Assembly (NCBI RefSeq): GCF_027579695.1
Contig: NC_083571.1
Span: 72,735,279 to 72,799,278, forward strand
Origin: Neoarius graeffei
Taxonomy: Eukaryota > Chordata > Actinopteri > Siluriformes > Ariidae
Length of the DNA: 64,000 bases
Direction of reading: 5' to 3'
This document shows, piece after piece, positions 44,801-56,093 of this stretch (the stretch's first letter is position 1; each line of letters opens with the position of its first letter). Position numbers and translations under genes: made by a program. A model generated the notes under the pieces. It was not told where the DNA came from and made no database searches. It saw only the letters and a list, made by a program, of their open reading frames with translations.

Positions 44801-47800
44801 AGCACAAAGACTCCGTGACAAGAGGACTGAACTCAGGGGTATAAATACACAAACTAATTAAGGACACAGGTGAAGATAATTAGGACTAACAGGCAATTAA
44901 CAAAAAAAAACACAAAACACAGTAACAGTGGCGGCCTCTAGAGGCCAAAATAAATATGACACGAAAAGGAAATAACAGCGGCCTCTAGAGGCCAAAACAG
45001 TCCAAGTCCTAACAATTTGGTTCTCTCTGAAATTTGGTCATTGTGGTATATGTTTATTTCTGTAATATCTCACAAAAAACCCCAGGCCATGCTGTGGCTG
45101 GGAAGATATAATTTAGTAATGTTTATAATAAATATGAATTGAATAGCATGCCCTCAGGACAATATCAATTCGCAGCACTGAAGATAAATAAATAAAAAAT
45201 AACAAATACATAAACTGGGTTAAAATGTTATTAATGTAATGAATGTAAATGTTTCCTCTCACATTGTTCTCTGAAACTTAGTCAAGTCAAGATAGAACTT
45301 GGTTCTGTCTTGCAACATTAATGAACACCACAGGGCTCCTGATAAAACCAACACAACGTTTCTATAATGTTAGCACTTGGTTCGTTTTTGGTTATTTTTA
45401 TAGGAACCATTTAATAACTTTGTGGTAACTCACTATTTCGAGGTCATCACTGTTCCTGAAACATTCTACAAACTTTTTAAAACACTGTGTTCTCTTTCAG
45501 TGATGTGACAGCTAACAAGGGAACATTTGGCAAAGTTTTGCATTTAGGTGCAACAGACTAACTCTCTGGGAACATTCCTGTAACGTTCTCCCATGACTTC
45601 ATGATAGGAAATCCCAAAAGTGGTATTAGTAGGACTATTGTAATGTTCTCTTATCATTTCAGGAGGATTTTTTTATGAACTAATGTTTCAGGAACACTGT
45701 AAAAAATGATTTGTTGTTTTAACTTAAAGTTAGTGTCCGGGCTGACTTAAAATTTTGAGTTCATTGAAATTCATATAGTAAGTTAAATTGTTTGCCTCAT
45801 TGTGTTAACTACTATATTGATTTCAATGAGCTCAAAATTTTAAGGCAGCCCGGACACTTTTTTTTTTTTTTTTTAGTTAAAACAACAAATCATTTTTTAC
45901 AGTGAACTGAAAACAAATGTTCTGAGAATCATTAACTGTTACCTCTGAAGCAGTTACTGAAAAAGAGATTGAGTGAAAGCTGTAAATGTGTTCAGTACAT
46001 TCTGGTGATAAAAGAACATGAGTTTGATTTGTCCAGTGAGCTTCATATCCGTTTTTATGGATCACAGTCCTGAAGTAGTTTTACTTTAAATAGTTCTGAA
46101 AATAAAACATTGTTTTGATAGAGCTCTAAAGAAACTGTGCACAAATTCACACAATCCTAAGCAAACCTTAATTTTAATAAATCTAAAATCCCACACTTTC
46201 CTTAGTTAAACACTATTTACACAGTCTTGATATATAAATTGTTTGTTTATTTATTTATTTATTTTCTCTCTCCTGTGTTTTCGGCCTGTCCGTTAGCTCT
46301 CTTCAGCGGCTCCAAGTTTCACAGTGGATTATAAAAACAACAGCTTCCTGAAGGATGGAGAATATTTCCGCTACGTCTCTGGCAGTATTCACTACAGCAG
46401 GATCCCCAGGATCTACTGGAAAGACCGACTGTTAAAGATGTATATGGCTGGACTCAACGCCATCCAGACGTATGCACGTCTCACACGTTCACTTCCACTC
46501 ACACCAAAAGTTTTATTTACATTTTTATTTATTTCAAAAGTCTCTGGGCTTCTTTCACAAGGGTGTGTGTGTGGTTGTTTATTTTAGTGTTTTGACTGAA
46601 TGAGAATTGAACTTGATGTTTAATTTGAAAAAGTGGATATAAAACTTGCAGAAATTAAAATTTGTGAACCACTTCTATTGTTTGTTACAAAATTGTGTGC
46701 ATGAAAACCAAAACATCTGCACGTTTTGTTTGATTTATTTTCTCAGCACTGATATTTTCAGTTAAAAAGTACATTTTAATTGAAATTCTATACTTTTTTT
46801 TTTAAAGTTTCCTCTGAACTTCAGTTTAATGATGCACAAAGTTCAGTGTAAATTGTTTTACATTTTAATCCGATAAACTGAATTAATTTTAAAGCTAGAC
46901 GGCCTTTCAATTTCATAAAATCGGTGAAATTTAGTTCTCGCTGAAATTTGGTCATTGTGGTACATGTTTATTTCTGTAATATCTCGCAAAATATCAGGTC
47001 ATTCTGTGGCTGGGAAGTTATTTAATTTGAGGGGATTCCCGTGCAAATAATGTGTATGAAATCACTCGCTTCACGCAGTCAAGCAGACCGAGGAAGTCCA
47101 TGTGCACATGCACAGGTTTACCACCTTCTTCTTTTGGGTTTTACAGCAGCTGGCATCCACAGTGTTGCATTACTGCCATCTACAGGTTTACCTTGACCGT
47201 GCACTGACAGTTACATCATTCTGTCGCGAACAGCTGATCACACCGAGGTGCTTGCTGACCACCGATATTTATTAATTTGGTCCTGCGTTTCCTTTCCTTT
47301 GCAACATAACATCTTTTCTTCTCGCTTTCCGTTACTGTAGTCAATCTTTCACATTTAATTCGCACACTCACATCCTCCATTTTTCTTTCCTGTTTCAAAT
47401 TTGTATCCCACAATGCCTTGCGTGAACGGGGAAAGCCCACCACATGATACATGATGTAGTATCTTGTATTGCATCATGGTAAAGCAGAAAAAAATAGCGG
47501 AGAGTTTCGGGCCACGTGGCCCTAAATTCATTAATTGTTCTTTAAAAAAAAAAAAGAATAAAAATGGAAGTCTGTGATTCGAATTCAGTAGCTTTCGGTC
47601 CAATAAACAAAAATAACTGGGTGTCGGGAAAAGGCAGTCTACCTTTTAACTGTTTGTTTTTTCTGCAAAACTTTAAAATGTTGTACTTGTGACTTCTTTT
47701 AAAATGAAATATTTTATTCTGATTTAAAGCCTTACAATCAAACTCAGATTGACTAAATATATAATTTGACAGTCAGTTTGAAGCAGCGTTGATTAATTTC

Positions 47801-50800
47801 AGTCACAGTGCCACTGTCACACTGCAAGTTTGTTCTAATCTGATTCCTAATCTGTGTTTATATCGGCATTTCCGTGTAAGGTTGTAAACTCTGTGTGAAA
47901 TGGCACGTTCCTTCTGGCAGGTATATTCCCTGGAACTTCCATGAGCCTGTGCCGGGTGTATACAACTTCAGTGGAGATCGAGATTTGGAATATTTTCTCC
48001 AACTGTGTCAGGACCTCGGTCTGCTGGTCATCCTGAGGCCCGGACCCTACATCTGTGCTGAGTGGGACATGGTCAGATTGAAATATCAAATCTGTTTATC
48101 TCACTAATCTGACAAATCTGAGCCGTTTAACATCGTAAATATCTCGTATCAGGCTCTCCAAAATAATCGTGTTATACCGTATTCAATTTCATTACTTTCA
48201 CAGCTATCTGCAATTATATTTTCAGTCAAATTATTCAAAATAAAAGTCCTAATTAGAATGGTATGTGTTAATTGTGATCTTTATTAATATAATTTATTAT
48301 AATTGCTACTTGTATTAAAATACTAATAATGGTTATAATAATGTAGAATATTATTCATATTTATTTACTTTTCATAATTTAATAACAGCTATAATGTAAT
48401 ATAGTAACATTAGATTTGTCATATTTTATTATTAGTTAAATGTGTTCTATTAGTATTAAATATTATATTGTGGCTGTATAAATCTTAAACGCACACACAC
48501 AGTCTGTACTGAAGTCATGTGGATTTGCTGAAAAATATCTATTTTAAAGAAGTTTATATCTAATTCCTCAATGTTTATTGCTAGCTGACTAAAGTATTGG
48601 CACCCCAACCCTGATGCTGGTATAAGTGGTTGAGGATCTGATGATTTATTTTAAACCATAAATAAGTCATATTTTGGTTAAATGCTGAAAGTCTATCATT
48701 TATATTGAACGATTAAAGTTTATTTGTTTGATTAAAGGGTGGCCTGCCTGCATGGTTACTGAAGAAGAAAGACATCGTCCTTCGTTCCTCAGATCCGGGT
48801 AAAAACATAACGATGTTACTGATTAAATAATAAATCACTTCAGTGTGTCTCATGATGAGGTGAATAAACTAATTTAAAAGTGATGTTTACTTCAGATTAT
48901 TTAGCAGCGGTGGATAATTGGATGGCGAAGTTGTTACCAATGGTGAAGCGTTACCTTTATCAGAGCGGAGGACCAATTATTACAGTACAGGTGAGACGCA
49001 AATTATTCATATCGAAAAACATACAAGAAATGAAATGTTTCATCTCTTTCTTGATGATCAGTCAGTAGATCTGGAGTTCTGGGTCTGAAGTGTGTTTTGG
49101 TGTGGATCAGGTGGAGAATGAGTATGGCAGTTACTTTGCGTGTGATTTTGATTACCTGCGTCACCTGGTGAAACTCTTCCGCTCTCACCTGGGGGACGAC
49201 GTGGTTCTGTTCAGCACAGATGGAGCCGGAGTCGGGTATCTGAAGTGTGGAGCTCTGCAGGGTGTCTATGCCACTGTGGACTTCGGGCCTGGTGAGGAAG
49301 CACACACACGTGCGCAAAGAATTCTGCTCATGTCTGAATCCAGACTGATTCAGATGTAATACATTTCTTTATAGCAGGAACAGGTTACAGTTAAACTGAA
49401 CATTTAAAACATTCTGTATTACATTAACACTTATTTTTATTAAAATTGCTGTAGAGTTTGAAATTAATTACATTCAATAAATTAGCAGATGTGTAACTAA
49501 CATTTATTAATATTATGAATATAAGCATTAAAGAGAGATGGGTCCATCTCAGAAACTGGTCTCTCATTTGGGACATTATGGTCAGAAAATAAATGTTCTA
49601 ATTTTACTTTTTTTTTTCTTTTTTTTTTTGCATTTACCTAACACTCAATGTTTCTTTTGTCATGTTTAATAAGAATAAAGGTAGTATCTTGCTTTATCTG
49701 GCCTCCACTGTGGAAAATTTTTTTGATTACAATTCAAATGTTTTTTGTAAAATTGATTTACAAAATACAACCCTGATTCCAAAAAAGTTGGGACAAAGTA
49801 CAAATTTTAAATAAAAAACGGAATGCAATGATGTGGAAGTTTCAAAATTCCATATTTTATTCAGAATAGAACATAGATGACATATCAAATGTTTAACTGA
49901 GAAAATTTATCATTTAAAGAGAAAAATTAGGTGATTTTAAATTTCATGACAACAACACATCTCAAAGTTGGGACAAGGCCATGTTTACCACTGTGAGACA
50001 TCCCCTTTTCTCTTTACAACAGTCTGTAAACGTCTGGGGACTGGGGAGACAAGTTGCTCAAGTTTAGGGATAGGAAGGTTAACCCATTCTTGTCTGATGT
50101 AGGATTCTAGTTGCTCAACTGTCTTAGGTCTTTTTTGTCGTATCTTCCGTTTTATGATGCGCCAAATGTTTTCTATGGGTGAAAGATCTGGACTGCAGGC
50201 TGGCCAGTTCAGTACCCGGACCCTTCTTCTACGCAGCCATGATGCTGTAATTGATGCAGGATGTGGTTTGGCATTGTCATTATGGAAAATGCAAGGTCTT
50301 CCCTGAAAAGACGTCGTCTGGATGGGAGCATATGTTGCTCTAGAACATGGATATACCTTTCAGCATTGATGGTGTCTTTCCAGATGTGTAAGCTGCCCAT
50401 GCCACACGTACTAATGCAACCCCATACCATCAGAGATGCAGGCTTCTGAACTGAGCGCTGATAACAACTTGGGTCGTCCTTCTCCTCTTTAGTCCGAATG
50501 ACACGGCGTCCCTGATTTCCATAAAGAACTTCAAATTTTGATTCGTCTGACCCCAGAACAATTTTCCACTTTGCCACAGTCCATTTTAAATGAGCCTTGG
50601 CCCAGAGAAGACGTCTGCGCTTTTGGATCATGTTTAGATACGGCTTCGTCTTTGAACTATAGTGTTTTAGCTGGCAACGGCGGATGGCCTGGTGAATTGT
50701 GTTCACAGATAATATTCTCTGGAAATATTCCTGAGCCCATTTTGTGATCTCCAATACAGAAGCATGCCTGTATGTGATGCAGTGCCGTCTAAGGGCCCGA

Positions 50801-53495
50801 AGATCATGGGCACCCAGTATGGTTTTTTGGCCTTGACCCTTACGCACAGAGGTTCTTCCAGATTCTCTGAATCTTTTGATATTATGCACTGTAGATGATA
50901 TGTTCAAACTCTTTGCAATTTTACATTGTCGAACTCCTTTCTGATATTGCTCCACTATTTGTCGGTGCAGAATTAGGGCGATTGGTGATCCTCTTCCCAT
51001 CTTTACTTCTGAGAGCCGCTGCCACTCCAAGATGCTCTTTTTATACCCAGTCATGTTAATGACCTATTGCCAATTGACCTAGTGAGTTGCACTTTGGTCC
51101 TCCAGCTGTTCCTTTTTTGGACCTTTAACTTTTCCAGCCTCTTATTGCCCCTGTCCCAACTTTTTTGAGAGGTGTTGCTGTCATGAAATTTCAAATGAGC
51201 CAATATTTGGCATGAAATTTCAAAATCTCTCACTTTCGACATTTGATATGTTGTCCATGTTCTATTGTGAATACAATATCAGTTTTTGATATTTGTAAAT
51301 TATTGCATTCTGTTTTTATTTACAATTTGTACTTTGTCCCAACTTTTTTTGGAATCAGGGTTGTAACTACATCATGAAGAATTAAAGCCCCTCCTTCACA
51401 GATGAGTGAAAATATTGAATAAATTTCCTCTTTTTGATTGCTTGGGTTAAAAATGCCAAGTTATGATGACTGAATTGATTATTCACTTAAATATGAATAA
51501 TATAATAGATTTTGGGTATTTTGATATGGCGAAATAGGGCAATAGGACACAATGGAAAAATCGAGAACACACCGGAAAGATGAGAATAACGGCGCGGGGT
51601 AAAAGAACAGCGACTGTACCGGCTGAAGGTCGCGCGGGTCTCTGCTGCGGCACGCAAGCAACAGGACATCACTACCGCACCGGATGGAGCGGGCGCGGGG
51701 CAAAATGACTGGCCGTAGATTCTATCAAAAGTTCGATCTAAATTGGCTATGGTTGCAAAATATTGGCCAAAAATACGAAAACACGACAAAATATGAAAGT
51801 AAGATGAAAAAGAAACATTCTATTGCCTTATACTGCAAGACTAAAACAATATAAAACTGTCAACTCACCTTTTTAGTGATAACGTCCAAACAGATCACCC
51901 GCGTAACAGAAAGACCGCAAATGGAAGCACGATCAGCTTCTAACTGTTGGAGTGGAAAATTCCATTCTACACATGCAGATTGTTAATGTGTGTCCTTCCC
52001 CGCACACAAATAACACGCTACGGTAAAAAATAGACCACAACTCATTTTATAGCTCAGAAATTCACCCAAGACCAGCTACCATTATAACATATTCTGTAAG
52101 AAACACATTCTAAACCTAACTTTCAGCTTTTGTTTTAAAAAACAAAATTGCAGATTTATGACTACATTTTTATATGGCGTAGTGATTTTAAGTTACTACT
52201 TTTGGTGAGGTAGTGGCCTTGACCCTGAGGCTTTCCGTTTAGATCAAAACACACAATCGTATTGGTTTTGGGTCTGCGGAAAATGGAGTTAGGATGGTGA
52301 TCAAATATTTTGCATGATGTTTTATTACGGTTATGATTATTCTGTGAGCGCACCAATCCTTAGGTGTATAAAGTTACAACTTAAAATACAATTAGTGATA
52401 ACTGTAGACTTTTCAGTGGACTACAACCTTTTTAAGGGAATGCGATGTAGTCAACCATTTATCATGTCCCAGATCAAGCCGCCATTTTTCCACAAATTTG
52501 CAGAATTTTTGCCAAATTCTGAATAGAGTATTCACATCAGAGATTTAGTTTTGTCTGTATTATTTCTTTCATCATTTTATTTCAAATTAAAACCAACATC
52601 ACCATTCAAAACCATATAGTTTATTGACTGTGAGTATATTTGGTGGGGTACCCCCACAGTACCCAGTTTCTGAGACAGACCCAGATATTTATTTATATAA
52701 GTAACAGAACCCAGAGGTGCCCTAGCAGTTTGTTTGTTGCAAAATATATTTAGTTAAAAATATATCTTGTGATTTTTTTTTTTTAAATACTTTATTAATG
52801 GAAATGCAGTAAAAGTGTTTTATGATATTTACCTGATAAACTCGACTTTTTTTCAAATAGCTGAATTTCTGTTAATTTTTCTTAAACATATTTACATTTT
52901 TTTATTATTCTTGAGTTGAATAATAATTATATTAAAAACAAACACAATGTTTTGTACAAACCATGAAAAAAATTAATGTTTTTAATATTTTTTTTTCTGG
53001 ATATTGTGAGGATTTACTGTATGATCGTTTTTTGTTCATTGAAATTTTATTTAAACTCAATTTATGACTTTTTTTTTTCCCCCCTTGGTTTTATTATTAT
53101 TTTTTAAATTGAATCATAAAATGATCAGATTATTAAGTCTGTCAAATTTATGGACATTTACAGTTTTTGCTAGAATTTTATTTATTTATCTCAATTTGTT
53201 TACAGATTTTAAAATGTACTAGAAATTACTATCCTATTCCCAGATTCCATATAACCATAAAATTCTGTAAATTCTCTTTATGTATTTGTCTTAATTATTC
53301 AGGAATATGAACAATAAAATTTTATAGAAAACATCCCAATGTCTAGTACAAACCCATAAAATTAATATTTTAATTTGTATTAAATATACATTTTTAATCA
53401 GTCACTTCTAAGTTAAGGATTATCAGCAGCACTGTGTGCAGTTATTAAATCTACAGCAGATCAGTATTATTAAAGATTAACGGAGTGTGTTATTT

Positions 53496-53547
<52 letters not shown>

Positions 53548-56062
53548 GCGCAGGTGGAAATGTGACTGCAGCTTTTGAAGCTCAGAGATCCGCTGAACCT
53601 CGCGGCCCACTGGTGAGATGCTTTAACCAGAAGAAAATCTCATAGAATAGATGATGAACTAAAATAAACTCTGGACTTTGAGTGTTCTCGTGTGTTTCCA
53701 GGTGAACTCTGAGTTTTACACTGGCTGGCTCGACCACTGGGGAGAACATCACTCTGTGGTTCCGACTGAAACTGTGGTCAAGTCCCTTAACGAGATTCTG
53801 GACCTCGACGCAAATGTCAACCTGTAAGGCAAATTAATACAGAATTGTTTAGAAGAAACATCATCGTCACCATCATCACTTAAATATTTAAACATTAATG
53901 TCAGTGAATTGATATGTTATTTTTCCTTTTTAAGGTACATGTTTATCGGAGGAACCAATTTTGCGTATTGGAACGGTGAGTCATGTAACAACATACAAAT
54001 GTGTAACAGGTGAAAGTGATCATCTTTGTCCTGATGGGTGTGTTTGTGTTTTTCTTGTTGTCAGGTGCAAATACACCGTATGCTCCTCAGCCCACCAGCT
54101 ACGACTATGATGCTCCACTAACAGAGGCTGGAGACCTCACACAGAAATACTTCGCCATCCGGGATGTCATTAAAAAGGTCAAATTTAGTCTCGACTTCTT
54201 CTTTATAAACTTTTATTAGATCTGATAAAAGTTCTGTTTTTTTAATTCTGGACCAAATTAATTGAGACGATGTTTCTTGATAAGTCTTACTTTCAGGGTT
54301 TTGTGTGTAAACAATGTTTAATTAGTCACTGTTAGTAAGATTAAATAAAAAGACTTTGTTTGTTATTATTAGTGTGCTTGCCAAAGGCAAGCACATTATT
54401 AGTGTGCTTGCCAAAGGCAAGCACACTATTGTTGTTCTTAAGTTTACTTATTCTGCCTTATTCCAACACGTTTTTTGGATCAACTACTCTTCCTATGGCG
54501 TTCGAGATAGAGACACCGTTCCAACTCTGAGACGTCTGGCCTGAAGTGGTGTAGTGTGCTTGTATACAGCTTTTGGATCAATGCCCCCGTTCTCTTGTTC
54601 TTGTCGTTTTTCTTTTGGTTTTTTTCCCATAGACAATGAATAGGGCTCATGAATCGAATCATCCTACTCGGACACGCTCCATCGCAGATGCACCAAACCT
54701 CATGTGATACTTCAGACCAACTCCCCCGACACATACATGCAATTGGTTCTGACCCGCACTCATATTTTTCCTTTCTTTTTGCTCATCCCTTTTTCCTCCA
54801 TAGGCTTGCATTTTGATTTTTGGCCCCATTGAAAATGAATGGTGTTTCAGGAGAAAAACTTTCACTCTCCATCAATTTTTTTAACCAAGTGACCAAACTT
54901 CAAGAAGCTTCACTTGATGCCTCAGGCCAAGTCCCCGCACAGATCCATCCCCTCATCTGAGACCTGTACTCGTATTTTCCTTGGTTTTCACGCATCTCTT
55001 TTTACCTCCATAGGCTTCCATTGATTTTTGGCCCCATTCAAATGAATGGAGTTTTGCTCAGTAACACTTCACCACACATCCACCAAACTTCATACGGCAC
55101 CTCAGGCCAAATCACCCATCACACACATGATATCGGTTCTGACCCGCACTTGTCTTAGTCTTGCCTTTCATCCGTCCATTTTTTCTCCATTTTGCCGCAA
55201 ATCAATGGAAGCTTGACTGAGTCATTCCTCCCTTCCCCCATGGGTGATGATGCATTTGGCAAGGATCTGCTCATTTGAGACTTTGACAGCAAATCAACTT
55301 CAACTCAATGGCCACTTTATTAGGAATACTTACACGCACACACGATAGCAATTAGCATATAAGCATTCACGTGTTACAATGCTAGCTGTTAGCATGTTAC
55401 CCATTATGATATCACGCCTGCTGTTAGCTCGCGAGTTGTTAGCATGTTCACCATTAGCATGTTATCATGAGAGCTGTTAACATGTTAGGGTTAGCATGGT
55501 AGCATGCAGAGTTCGCATGTTTGCTGTTAGCGAGTTCGCCTGAGCATGTTAGCATGCTAACTGTTAGCATGTTAGCTGCTAGCATGTCACCCTCAGCGTG
55601 TTAGCATGCTAAAAGTTGACATACTAGCCATTAGCATGTTAGCCTGTTAGCTGTTAGCATGATAGCTGTCAGCATATTAGCCTTAAAGTGTTAGAATTTT
55701 AACAAATAGCATGTTAATCATTAGCATGTTAGAATGCTAGCTGTTAGCATGTTATCTATTAGCATGTCAACATTAACATGTTAGTACCTATGCTAACTGT
55801 TAGCATGTTGGCATGATAGCTGTTCTGCTACAGCTCAGCAAGCACACTTTGCATTTTCTCTGCGGAAATGCAGTCTAGTTGATATTGTTAGAGTTTGCAT
55901 GCTCACTTTTTAATTTCTGTGAAAGTCTTTTTTTAGATTTTTTGTGTCACATTAAAATGCTGATTTGGCAACCTGGAGTGGGAGCATTCTGGATGTAGTG
56001 TTTCTATGGACATGGAGCTTGCAGTGTGTAATGTGCGTGTGTGCGTGCGTGTGTGTGCGCGC

Positions 56063-56093
<31 letters not shown>

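Larger units (their letters stand above)
39742..45014 (-). mobile_element. Sushi/Tf1-type Ty3/gypsy retrotransposon, apparently intact
   Basis: The element is 5,273 bp, flanked by ATTTG, antisense in GLB1 intron 1. In sense order: 5' LTR (44543-45014), self-complementary primer site (44531-44541), gag (43510-44529), -1 frameshift to pol (40211 onward), polypurine tract and 3' LTR (39742-40197). The pol domains are protease, RT, RNase H, integrase and chromodomain, so it is a chromovirus. No nonsense or frameshift lesion was found. The LTRs differ mainly by two short tandem duplications (7 and 9 bp) plus a few substitutions. Confidence 0.95.

Noticed and set aside
54373-55848. CRISPR-like array at the repeated hairpins and TTAGCATG units
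   Set aside because: Repeats are not separated by unique equal-length spacers, and this is animal DNA.
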